DNA from: Pseudarthrobacter defluvii
Lineage (GTDB): Bacteria > Actinomycetota > Actinomycetes > Actinomycetales > Micrococcaceae
Assembly: GCF_030323865.1 (NCBI RefSeq)
Contig: NZ_CP066362.1
Span: forward strand, 1,116,001 to 1,180,000
Length of the DNA: 64,000 nucleotides
Reading direction: 5' to 3'
The first letter of the stretch is position 1. Every line of letters starts with the position of its first letter. The notes below the pieces were generated by a model, which searched no databases, was not told the DNA's origin, and saw only the letters and a list, made by a program, of their open reading frames with translations. A program made the position numbers and the translations under genes. Positions 55,030 through 63,513 of the stretch are shown here, piece after piece.

Positions 55030-56220
55030 CTAGGACTTCCGGATCCCGGCATGCTGGAAGACTAAAGCTGCCGCACCGAGTGCCTCCGCGCGGTCGCCGA
55101 GCGAGGACATGGTGAGGGTGGTGGTTTCGCCGATCACGGGCACCGCATGCCGGATCAGGCCCCTCCGAATAGGGTCCAGCAGGAGGTCTCCGAGGCCGGC
55201 CAGCGGGCCGCCCACCACGATGACTTCGGGGTTGATCAGGTTGGCCACATTGCCCAGCGCGCGGCCCACCGCAAGCCCTGCATCGTCCACCACGCGGAGG
55301 GTGGCGGAGTCCCGGTTCAGGGCCTTGCGGACAATGTCCGCGGGCGTCAGCGGAGGGTCATCACCGCGGCTGAGGAGTTCGATCATGGTGGTGGTGGAAG
55401 CGATGGTTTCCAGGCAGCCGCGGTTGCCGCAGCGGCACACCAGGCCCTGTTCATGGATGGTGGCATGTCCGATTTCGCCAGTGATTCCCACGTTGCCGTA
55501 ATAGGGTGCGCCGTTGAGGATCAGGCCGGCGCCGATGCCCGATCCGATCTTCAGGAACAGCAGGTTGCTGACCCCGGAGTGCTGCCCCCAGGTCACCTCC
55601 GACCACGCACCCAAATTGGCATCGTTGTCAACAAACACAGGGATTCTCAAGGTTTCCTCAAGATGTTGCAGGATATTGATGCCCACCCATTCCGGAAGGA
55701 TGGCCCCCTGCGCCACGGTCCCGGTCCGCCGGTCTATAGGGCCGGGAATTCCGACGCCGGCGCCCACCACGGAGGACCGGTCCACGCCGCTTTCGCGCAG
55801 GAGTTTCTCCAGCAGGGCCACCGCCGCTTGGATGCCGTCATCCGCCTGGTGGCCCAGCGGGAGCATCACCGATTCCTCGGCGATGACGTGGTAGCTGAGG
55901 GAGGCCAGTACCACCCTTAGGTGGCGGCGGCCGAAGTCGATGCCGACGGCGACGGCGCCGTTGCTGTTGAGCCGCACGTTCAGTGCCCGCCGGCCCGAAC
56001 TGGTGATGGGTTCGGTGGACGCCAGGCCGGAGTCGAGCATGATTTTGACAATGTTCGAGACGGTGGCGGTGGACAGCCCCGTTTGCCGGGCGAGCTCCGC
56101 CTGCGTGGAGGGGCCGCCCATCAAAGTCTCGATGATCCGCTGCTGGTTCAGCTGCCGCAGCGCGGACTGGGACCCGGGATTCTTGGGCTTGCTCTTCGTT
56201 GAGCGCGGGGGTGCGGACAT
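55030..56220 (-). CDS. ROK-family transcriptional repressor (NagC/XylR type)
   Basis: 396 aa. A winged HTH at the N-terminus (about 18-75: ALRQLNQQRIIETLMGGPSTQAELARQTGLSTATV as a whole pattern) joins a ROK sugar-kinase-like domain (about 90-385). GIDFGRRHLR is the phosphate loop, DNDANLGAWSE the sugar-binding loop, and CRCGNRGCLE the Cys-rich zinc motif. Such proteins repress sugar genes until an inducer binds. It sits directly upstream of the monosaccharide importer, and both share a 22-bp upstream element. Confidence 0.93.
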   Translation of the reverse strand: MSAPPRSTKSKPKNPGSQSALRQLNQQRIIETLMGGPSTQAELARQTGLSTATVSNIVKIMLDSGLASTEPITSSGRRALNVRLNSNGAVAVGIDFGRRHLRVVLASLSYHVIAEESVMLPLGHQADDGIQAAVALLEKLLRESGVDRSSVVGAGVGIPGPIDRRTGTVAQGAILPEWVGINILQHLEETLRIPVFVDNDANLGAWSEVTWGQHSGVSNLLFLKIGSGIGAGLILNGAPYYGNVGITGEIGHATIHEQGLVCRCGNRGCLETIASTTTMIELLSRGDDPPLTPADIVRKALNRDSATLRVVDDAGLAVGRALGNVANLINPEVIVVGGPLAGLGDLLLDPIRRGLIRHAVPVIGETTTLTMSSLGDRAEALGAAALVFQHAGIRKS

Positions 56221-56247
56221 GCTAAGAACATTGCCCTATTGCTGCTC

Positions 56248-56269
56248 TTGTAGTCAAGAAGTTAACGCA
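56248..56269 (-). promoter_or_regulatory. 22-bp operator-like element before the ROK gene
   Basis: Minus-strand TGCGTTAACTTCTTGACTAC, 28-49 nt upstream of the ROK start codon, matching the element before mmsA. It includes a TTGACT -35-like hexamer, so binding would block transcription (autoregulation). Confidence 0.6.
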
Positions 56270-56459
56270 TAGCCGGCCGGAGGCGTGTAGACAACGGCCT
56301 GGACAACCCTGGTAGCGCTGCCCCGTGCATTCTGTCCCGGACACCATCCGGACGGGTCCAAACGACCCGGATCACTCCGTACAGGGCTGTCTAGGCTGGA
56401 AGGCGAGAACACTCAAGCACAGCCATCCCGCGTGGAGTGGCATACAGAAGGTGGTAACG

Positions 56460-57320
56460 ATGCTGCTGTCCGTCCTGCAGGCCAATGCCGCGGTCCTGGA
56501 TGTCGAGGCCAATCTTCGGACCCTGGATGATGCCGCCGGTCAAGCCGCCAAAGCGGGAGCGGACCTGCTGCTGACGCCGGAGTTGTTTCCGGTGGGCTAT
56601 GCCCCGCTCAGGCTGCGGTCCGAACTGGACCCCGCAAACCTTCCGGCCATCCGTGCGCAGCTGGCCGACATCGCCCGCCGCAACGGAATAGCGCTCGTCT
56701 ACAGCCTGCCCTCTGTGGCTGGCAGCGAAAGTGGTGCATCCGCCCCAGGCCGCGGCTGGCACATTTCGGCTACGCTCATCGACGCCACCGGCGCCGAGCT
56801 CCTGAATTACGCCAAGGTGCACCTCTTTGGCGGCGAGGAGCGCCAGGCATTCGTGGCAGCTGCTGAACCTCCCGCCGTCGTCACCTTCAAGGGCGTGCGC
56901 ACCGCCCTGCTGATCTGCTACGACATTGAATTCCCCGAGGCCGCGCGTGCAGCAGCCGCCCGGGGCGCCGAACTGCTCCTGGTGCCCACCGCCTTGTCCG
57001 CCGGCTTCGACGCCGTGCCGCAGGTGCTGATCCGTGCCCGGGCGCTGGAAAGCCAGCTGAACGTGGCCTACGCCAACCACTGCGGAATCGAGGACGCGTA
57101 CACGTTCGGGGGCGGAAGTGTGGTGGCGGGCCCTGACGGCGCGCTCCTCGCCGCGGGAAGCGACGGCCCCGAGCTGCTGTTTGCCCAGGTTCGCATGGAG
57201 GCCGTGCGCGCAGCGCGGGAAGAGGTGCCGTACCTGAGGGAGCGCCGGGCTGAGCTGTACCGGGAGTGGGAGGGGCGCCTCGGCAAGGACGCCGCCGCAG
57301 GGAAAACCAGCGGAGCCTAG
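56460..57320 (+). CDS. Nitrilase-superfamily carbon-nitrogen hydrolase (amidase)
   Basis: 286 aa from ATG 56460 with AAGGTGG. The catalytic triad is Glu41 (TPELFP), Lys119 (YAKVHLFGGEE) and Cys153 (LLICYDIEFPE). The signature resembles aliphatic amidase/N-carbamoyl-putrescine-type enzymes more than true nitrilases. It hydrolyses a C-N amide bond. It faces the PucR-regulator gene, and the cluster further right contains an amino-acid oxidase whose relatives release amides, so the two could act in sequence (inference). Confidence 0.88.
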   Translation: MLLSVLQANAAVLDVEANLRTLDDAAGQAAKAGADLLLTPELFPVGYAPLRLRSELDPANLPAIRAQLADIARRNGIALVYSLPSVAGSESGASAPGRGWHISATLIDATGAELLNYAKVHLFGGEERQAFVAAAEPPAVVTFKGVRTALLICYDIEFPEAARAAAARGAELLLVPTALSAGFDAVPQVLIRARALESQLNVAYANHCGIEDAYTFGGGSVVAGPDGALLAAGSDGPELLFAQVRMEAVRAAREEVPYLRERRAELYREWEGRLGKDAAAGKTSGA

Positions 57321-57321
57321 G

Positions 57322-58926
57322 CTAGGCAGGGTCAGTCAAGGCGTCCGCGTACTGCAGGGCAATCCACAGCTCCGCCCGCACCTGCGCCTGGTTCAGGTCC
57401 AGCTGCAGCAGTTCGCCGAGGACGCCGATCTGGCGCCGTACGCTGTTGCGGTGCAGCCCCAAGAGTTTGGCTGAACCGTCCCAGCTGCCGTTTTCGCTGA
57501 GCCACCCACGCAGGACGCCCAGCAGCGGGTCACGCCGGTCCGGTTCCAGCGCCAGGACCGGCCGCAGCAGCCTTTCGGCCAACAGGGTGCCCGCCTCGCG
57601 GCCCAGCAGCCCCGTGACGGACCAGGACACTTCGTCGGCGCGGACGCTGGTTCCGCTTCTCTGGACCTGGCTGCGCAGCGAGGTGGCACGCTGGTAGGCG
57701 GCCGGAAGGGCGGTGAGCTCGGTGGGTTCGCCGATCACCAGGCGCCACCCGAGCTTCTCCACGTCGGCAAGCAGCGCATCGTCCACCTTGAGCCGGGTGA
57801 CGGCCGCGAATCCGTAGTCCGTGATCTCCACCAGCTTGGTATCGAACATGCGCCGCCACTGCAGGAGTTCCCGCACGGGACTGTCGCCAGCCGGCCAGTC
57901 GGGCGCCTCCACCTTGATGCCCTGCACCACGCGCACGGGTGCGGAGCGCGTGGAGGACAGGCTTTGGGCCAGTAGGTCCTTGAGCCCGTTCAGGTGTTTG
58001 GTGCCGCCCGTGGCGAGGCTTTCGGGGTGCAGCAGGACGGCGGTGGCCAGTTGGCTGGGGGCCAGCGACCCACTGGTGCGCTGCCTGACCAGAAGCTCGA
58101 GCAGTCCGACGGCGGACTGGACCACGTTGTTCTGCGCGGGCGTCAGTGGAACGTCGGAACCGAGGAGGAGGGCGCCCAGGTTGGCGTCCCTGGTGCTGCG
58201 CAGCGGGTGCCCCACCACCAGCGCCGAGCCCGGCTGGTCGAAGCCGTCCATTTCCACCCGCGGGCCACGGCCGGAGAACAGCCGTTCCAGCATCGGTTCC
58301 AACAGGGAAAGTTCGACGGCGGTGCTGCCGCCGGCGCTGGTGCCGCGGGCCCGTACCCTGCCGTCCGCTCCCACCATCAGGGCCCAGACGGGTACCCGCT
58401 GGACCAATGCGGCCAGCAGTTCGTGTTCGGGCCTGGGGGAGAGGACGGCGCGCATGAGCTGCCGGTTGGTCTCTGCCAGCTGCCGGAAAACCCTGGCGTT
58501 GTCAGTCTCCAGGAGCTGCGAGAACTCGAGGCCGATCGCGGCGAACGGCAGCGACTCCGGCACCTCGAACAAGGTGAGGTTGTGCCTGCGGCAGCCGTCC
58601 ACCAGAACGTCCGGGACGGCGTCGAAGTAGGGCCTGATCCCGAAGCCGAGGGCGGCCACCTTTGCCTCCACCAGCCTCCGGACGTAGGCATCCACCTTGG
58701 CAGGCGTGCCGCCGTCACCAAGGAAGGGCAGGCCGGCCGTGAGCAGGAACTCGCCCTCGGGAAGGTAGGGCGTGGGGTCCTCCAGCTCGCTGGGTTCCAC
58801 CCACCGCAGCAGCTGGCCGCCGCTGTCGCCGTCGTGAAGCATCTTCAGCAACGGCGGCAGCCGGTCAAGGAACTGTTGGAGGGTGACGAAGCTGAGCCTT
58901 CCGGCTGCGGCGGCCTCAGCCGGCAT
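57322..58926 (-). CDS. PucR-family transcriptional regulator
   Basis: 534 aa from ATG 58926; TTG 58980 would add 18 residues. The N-terminal PucR/purine-catabolism sensor domain (about 10-130: LPPLLKMLHDGDSGGQLLRWVE as a pattern) is followed by a GGDEF-like/CdaR region and a C-terminal HTH_30 (about 465-520) with LGLHRNSVRRQIG. PucR proteins activate nitrogen-compound catabolic genes. It overlaps the end of the racemase gene by 11 nt, so it is made together with the enzyme and probably controls the flanking amidase, permease and oxidase genes. Confidence 0.9.
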   Translation of the reverse strand: MPAEAAAAGRLSFVTLQQFLDRLPPLLKMLHDGDSGGQLLRWVEPSELEDPTPYLPEGEFLLTAGLPFLGDGGTPAKVDAYVRRLVEAKVAALGFGIRPYFDAVPDVLVDGCRRHNLTLFEVPESLPFAAIGLEFSQLLETDNARVFRQLAETNRQLMRAVLSPRPEHELLAALVQRVPVWALMVGADGRVRARGTSAGGSTAVELSLLEPMLERLFSGRGPRVEMDGFDQPGSALVVGHPLRSTRDANLGALLLGSDVPLTPAQNNVVQSAVGLLELLVRQRTSGSLAPSQLATAVLLHPESLATGGTKHLNGLKDLLAQSLSSTRSAPVRVVQGIKVEAPDWPAGDSPVRELLQWRRMFDTKLVEITDYGFAAVTRLKVDDALLADVEKLGWRLVIGEPTELTALPAAYQRATSLRSQVQRSGTSVRADEVSWSVTGLLGREAGTLLAERLLRPVLALEPDRRDPLLGVLRGWLSENGSWDGSAKLLGLHRNSVRRQIGVLGELLQLDLNQAQVRAELWIALQYADALTDPA

Positions 58927-60154
58927 GGCCGGCACCGGCGGGAGCCGGCTCCTGGTAGTCGGGGCACTGGTGCGCGGCAACCATGCCCGAATAGGACCGC
59001 GGCAGGCGCGGCGCGATCCGGTTGATGATCTCGTCCCCGTGGCTGCCTATGGCGGCACCCCAGTCATCGGCGCTGGCGGCACCGGACGCGGGGTCGCCAA
59101 ACAGCACAGCAGTATCACCCACCTCAAAGCCGGTGGGATCCGGCCCCAGGTCGACCATGAACTGGTCCATGCACACCTTGCCGATCACGGGCACGCGGCG
59201 GCCCCCGACGCTCACCACTGGACGGCCGCTGATGCCTTTGGGAATGCCATCCGCATAGCCGAGCGGGATCAGCCCAAGGTGGCGCGGCTCGTAGGTGATG
59301 GCCTGGTGTTCATAACTGATCCCGGTGCCGGCGGGGACCTTCTTGATCATCACCAGGGGAGCCGTCACGCTGAGCGCGGGACGCAGCCCGAAGTCGGCCG
59401 GAACCAGGTAGTCGGCAGGGGCCAGGCCGTAAATGGCAAGCCCGGCACGCACCATGTCGAAATGGAATCCGGGGCGGTCAAGAATGTTGGCGGAACTGGA
59501 CACGTGCCTGAGCTCAGGCTGGAGCCCGGCGTCTTTCGCCAGCTGAACCGCGTGTTCAAATTCCGCTACTGCTGAAGCATTTCCGGGATGGGCCGGCACG
59601 TCCGCCCACGCCAGATGGGTCCAGATACCCCGCACCCGCAGGGTGCCGTCGAGTTCGGCCTGCCGGGCCCGGGCAACCAGCCCGGCCCAGTCCTCCATGC
59701 GTGCGCCGCCGCGGCTGAGGCCGCTGTCCAGTTCAAGATGCACGACGCCGGGACGCCCCAGCCGCTGTGCGGCACCGGCCAGTACCTCCAGTTGGGAGAG
59801 GCTGCCAAGGGACAGATCGACGTCGTTTTCCAGGGCCTCAACGATGGTCTCACTCGTCTGGGATGCCAGATAGAGCCACGAGAGGATGGGGGCGGTGATG
59901 CCCGCCTTGCGGAGCGTGACGGCCTCGGCGAGCTGTGCCGTGCCCAGCCAGTCTGCGCCGGCCGCTACGGCGGTCCTGGCCACTTCAACCAGGCCGTGGC
60001 CGTAGGCGTTCCCCTTCACCACAGCCATGAAAAAGGGCGCCCTGCTACTTTTTTTCAGGGCCCGGATGTTGTCTGAAATGGCGGACAGGTCCACGGTGAC
60101 CTGTCCGGACAGCACCGCCGAAGCGGACTGCTGGGTGTGTGCAATAAGTCTCAT
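58916..60154 (-). CDS. alr: Alanine-racemase-type PLP enzyme
   Basis: 412 aa. The PLP lysine is Lys47 in AVVKGNAYGHG; note GN where most enzymes have AD. The second catalytic residue is Tyr281 in GISYEHQ. HLELDSGLSRGG and IYGLAP are family motifs. It interconverts L- and D-Ala in the cytosol. It is not next to cell-wall genes but sits divergent from an amino-acid permease/oxidase pair and overlaps a PucR regulator gene, so it may be a catabolic racemase with another substrate. The last ~20 residues are a Pro/Ala/Gly tail. Confidence 0.9.
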   Translation of the reverse strand: MRLIAHTQQSASAVLSGQVTVDLSAISDNIRALKKSSRAPFFMAVVKGNAYGHGLVEVARTAVAAGADWLGTAQLAEAVTLRKAGITAPILSWLYLASQTSETIVEALENDVDLSLGSLSQLEVLAGAAQRLGRPGVVHLELDSGLSRGGARMEDWAGLVARARQAELDGTLRVRGIWTHLAWADVPAHPGNASAVAEFEHAVQLAKDAGLQPELRHVSSSANILDRPGFHFDMVRAGLAIYGLAPADYLVPADFGLRPALSVTAPLVMIKKVPAGTGISYEHQAITYEPRHLGLIPLGYADGIPKGISGRPVVSVGGRRVPVIGKVCMDQFMVDLGPDPTGFEVGDTAVLFGDPASGAASADDWGAAIGSHGDEIINRIAPRLPRSYSGMVAAHQCPDYQEPAPAGAGHAG

Positions 60155-60253
60155 GGTGGATCACTATAAGTCATTTTGCACTGCCTTGAGAGTTGGCTCA
60201 CATGCCAGTCTTGGGGAGGGGAAATCGAAAACTACTCTGAAGGGACGTCAACG

Positions 60254-61780
60254 GTGACTGTGCCTGTGACCACCGAAAAAACCTTTGCGCCAAGCGGCGG
60301 ACGGCCGGGCCTCCGGGCCCAGCTGCTGCGCCGCAAACCGATCGGCCAGATGATCAGCGAAGCCGGAAGCGGCGGGGGCGGCACCGGGCTGGTGCGCAGC
60401 TTCGGCGTCCTCCAGTTGACCATGATCAGCGTCGGTGCCACCTTGGGGACGGGCATCCTGGTGATCCTTGGGGAGTCCGTGCCGCTGGCCGGCCCGGCCA
60501 TCTGGATCTCGTTCGTCATCGCAGGCTTGGCCGCCCTGCTCTCCGCCGTCTCCTACGCCGAAATGGCCGGGTTGGTTCCGGTGGCCGGATCGAGCTACTC
60601 CTACTCCTACGCCACCATGGGCGAGGGCATGGCCTGGATCTGCGGCTGGTGCCTGGTCCTTGAATACGCGGTCTCCGTGGCGGCAGTGGCCGTGGGCGCC
60701 GGGCAGTATGTCAACGAGGCACTGGCCGCGTTCGGCCAGGTCCTGCCCGATGCCATGTCCCAGCCCCCGGGAGACGGCGGCGTGGTGAACATTCCCGCGG
60801 TGGCCATCGTGGTGCTGGCCATGGTCCTGCTGGTCCGCGGTGCACGCGAAAGCGCCTGGATCAACACCGCCATCGTCATCATCAAGGTGGGCATCCTGCT
60901 GTTCTTCTGCGCCGTTGCCTTTACCGCCTTCAACGCGGGAAACTTCGAGCCGCTGATGCCCATGGGCGCCGCCGGCGTCTCAGCCGCGGCCTCACGGGTC
61001 TTCTTTTCCTACATCGGTTTTGACGCAGCCTCCACCGCCGGCGAAGAAGCCAGGAACCCCAAACGCGACCTTCCCCGCGCCATCCTGCTGTCCATGGTGA
61101 TCGTCACCAGCATCTATGTCCTGGTGGCCGTCGCCGCCATCGGCGCCCGGCCCTGGGGCTGGTTCGACGGCACCGAGGCCGCCCTGGTCCAGATCCTGGA
61201 GGAGACCACCAACCAGCCCTGGATCGCCCTGCTCTTTTCCGTGGGCGCCGTCTTGGCCATCGCCAGCATCGTGCTCACCGTCCTGTACGGGCAGACCCGC
61301 ATCCTGCTGTCCATGTCGCGGGACGGGCTGGTGCCCAGGGTCTTCGGACGCATCTCTCCCCGCACCGGGACCCCGGCCGCCGGCACCCTCATCGTGGGCA
61401 CCGCCGTCGCCCTCACCGCAGGGCTGGTGCCGCTCGGTGCCCTGGCCGACGCCACCAGCATCGGCACCCTGTTCGCGTTCGCGCTGGTGAACGTGGCCGT
61501 CATCTACCTGCGCCGCCACCGCCCCGACCTGAAGCGAAGCTTCCGCGTGCCGCTGTACCCCCTGACCCCCGTGCTGGGCACGCTGATGTGCGCCTACCTC
61601 ATGGCCAACCTCGGCGCCGATACCTGGCTGGTCTTCGGTGCCTGGATGCTCGTGGGCATCGCCATCTACTTCGGCTATGGACGCCGGAACTCGAAGGTAG
61701 CGGCTCTCAGCGAGCTCGACTACCGTGAACTGACCGCCAAGGCCCCGCGCCAGGAACCTGTGAAAGCAGCACACTCATGA
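60254..61780 (+). CDS. APC-family amino-acid permease
   Basis: 508 aa from GTG 60254 with AAGGGA. Twelve hydrophobic helices. Helix 1 contains TMISVGATLGTGILVILG, the unwound substrate-binding glycine motif of the APC superfamily. FFSYIGFDAASTAGEEARNPKRDLPRAI is the conserved helix 6-loop region, as in cationic-amino-acid (CAT) and related permeases. Its stop overlaps the start of the oxidase gene (ATGA), so uptake and oxidation are coupled. It starts 99 nt from the racemase start on the other strand. Confidence 0.92.
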   Translation: MTVPVTTEKTFAPSGGRPGLRAQLLRRKPIGQMISEAGSGGGGTGLVRSFGVLQLTMISVGATLGTGILVILGESVPLAGPAIWISFVIAGLAALLSAVSYAEMAGLVPVAGSSYSYSYATMGEGMAWICGWCLVLEYAVSVAAVAVGAGQYVNEALAAFGQVLPDAMSQPPGDGGVVNIPAVAIVVLAMVLLVRGARESAWINTAIVIIKVGILLFFCAVAFTAFNAGNFEPLMPMGAAGVSAAASRVFFSYIGFDAASTAGEEARNPKRDLPRAILLSMVIVTSIYVLVAVAAIGARPWGWFDGTEAALVQILEETTNQPWIALLFSVGAVLAIASIVLTVLYGQTRILLSMSRDGLVPRVFGRISPRTGTPAAGTLIVGTAVALTAGLVPLGALADATSIGTLFAFALVNVAVIYLRRHRPDLKRSFRVPLYPLTPVLGTLMCAYLMANLGADTWLVFGAWMLVGIAIYFGYGRRNSKVAALSELDYRELTAKAPRQEPVKAAHS

Positions 61781-63513
61781 CCATCGCCACCGAACTGCCC
61801 GCCTTCGACCCCTCCAGCACGTCCACGCCGCCGGCGGAAGCGGCCGGCCGCGGAGCTGCGGGGCAGGCAGCTCCCATCACCATGCTCAACCCCGACTTCC
61901 CATTCAGCTACGACCACTACCTGGCCCACCCGGACGGCCTGGGCTCGGTCCCGCCGGAACTGTACGGCACCGAAGTAGCCGTCATCGGCGCCGGGCTCTC
62001 CGGCCTGGTGACCGCGTGTGAGCTGATGAAGCTGGGCCTGCGGCCCGTTGTATATGAAGCAGACCAAATCGGCGGCCGGCTCCGGACAGCTGCGTTCCCC
62101 GCAGCCCCCGGCGTGGTGGCGGACCTGGGTGGCATGCGGTTCCCGGTTTCGGGCAAGGCCTTCTACCACTATGTTGAACTGCTGGGCCTTGAGACCCAGG
62201 ACTTCCCCAACCCCCTTGCCGAGGCCACTTCCAGTACCGTGATCGAGCTGGCCGGCAAGAAGTACTACGCGGAAAAGTCAGGCGACCTGCCGCCGTTCTT
62301 CCGCGAGGTGGCCGACGCCTGGAAGGCTGCGGTCAACGACGGCGCCAAGTTCGTGGAGATGCAGGAGGCCATCAAGGCGCGGGACATGGAGCGGATCAAG
62401 GAACTGTGGAACGAACTGCTCCCGCTGATGGACGAGCAGACCTTCTACGGCTTCATCGCTGCCAGCGAGTCCTTTAAAAAGGCAGGATTCGCCCATCGGG
62501 AAGCCTTCGGCCAGGTGGGCTTCGGCACCGGCGGCTGGGACACGGACTTTCCCAACTCCATCCTGGAAATCCTTCGCGTGGTCTACACCGACGCGGACGA
62601 CCAGCACCGGCTGATCCGCGGGGGAGCGCAGCGGCTGCCCGAGGCACTATGGCAGCACGCGCCGTCGGACCTGGTGCACTGGCCAGCGGGCACCTCCCTG
62701 GCCTCGCTGCACTCCGGCTCGCCCCGCGGCGCCGTCGGGAAAATCAGCCGGGACGCGGACGGCAACCTACGGGTCCGGGAACGCTGGGGCCGCGAGGCCA
62801 GCTACCCGGCGGTGGTGACCACCTGCCAGTCATGGCTGCTGTCCACCCGGATCCACACCGAGGAGGCACTGTTCCCGGCCGAGCTGTGGACCGCCATGGA
62901 GAAATCGCACTACATGCAGTCCTCGAAGACGTTTGTGATGGTGGACCGGCCGTTCTGGAAGGACACCGACCCCGAAACCGGCAACGAGGTCCTTTCCATG
63001 ACCCTGACCGACCGGCTGAACCGCGCCACGTACCTGCTGGACAACGGTCCGGACCAGCCGGCCGTGATCCTGCTGTCCTACACGTGGAACGACGACGCCC
63101 TGAAGTGGCTGGCCCTGGACGTGGACGAACGCGTGGAGCTGATGCTGCACTCGCTCGAGCAGATCTATCCGGGGGTGGACATCGCCGGCCACATCGTCGG
63201 CCAGCCCATCACCGTCTCCTGGGAGGCGGACCCCAACTTCATGGGCGCCTTCAAGGCCAACCTGCCCGGGCACTACCGCTACCAGCAGCGGCTGTTCACG
63301 CACTTCAAGCAGGACAAGCTGCCCGAATCCCAGCGCGGCATCTTCCTGGCCGGCGATGACGTCTCCTTCACCGCCGGTTGGGCCGAGGGCGCCGTCACCA
63401 CCGGGCTGAACGCAGTCTGGGGCGTCGTGAAGCACCTGGGCGGGTCATCCGCACCCGGCAACCCCGGGCCGGGCGATCTGCTGGACGAGTTCGGGCCGGT
63501 CAGCCTGGACTAG
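61777..63513 (+). CDS. FAD-dependent amino-acid oxidase/monooxygenase, tryptophan 2-monooxygenase-like
   Basis: 578 aa. The FAD Rossmann motif is GAGLSG (71-76), followed by VVYEADQIGGRLRT. Later segments GFGTGGWDTDFPNSILEILR, VILLSYTWNDDA, DPNFMGAFKANLPG and FTAGWAEGAVTT follow the pattern of tryptophan 2-monooxygenase (IaaM) and phenylalanine 2-monooxygenase/L-amino-acid oxidase. It should oxidise an L-amino acid to the amide or the keto acid. Coupled to the APC permease. IaaM-like enzymes need an amidase next, and one lies 4.5 kb away. The exact amino acid is unknown. Confidence 0.87.
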   Translation: MTIATELPAFDPSSTSTPPAEAAGRGAAGQAAPITMLNPDFPFSYDHYLAHPDGLGSVPPELYGTEVAVIGAGLSGLVTACELMKLGLRPVVYEADQIGGRLRTAAFPAAPGVVADLGGMRFPVSGKAFYHYVELLGLETQDFPNPLAEATSSTVIELAGKKYYAEKSGDLPPFFREVADAWKAAVNDGAKFVEMQEAIKARDMERIKELWNELLPLMDEQTFYGFIAASESFKKAGFAHREAFGQVGFGTGGWDTDFPNSILEILRVVYTDADDQHRLIRGGAQRLPEALWQHAPSDLVHWPAGTSLASLHSGSPRGAVGKISRDADGNLRVRERWGREASYPAVVTTCQSWLLSTRIHTEEALFPAELWTAMEKSHYMQSSKTFVMVDRPFWKDTDPETGNEVLSMTLTDRLNRATYLLDNGPDQPAVILLSYTWNDDALKWLALDVDERVELMLHSLEQIYPGVDIAGHIVGQPITVSWEADPNFMGAFKANLPGHYRYQQRLFTHFKQDKLPESQRGIFLAGDDVSFTAGWAEGAVTTGLNAVWGVVKHLGGSSAPGNPGPGDLLDEFGPVSLD

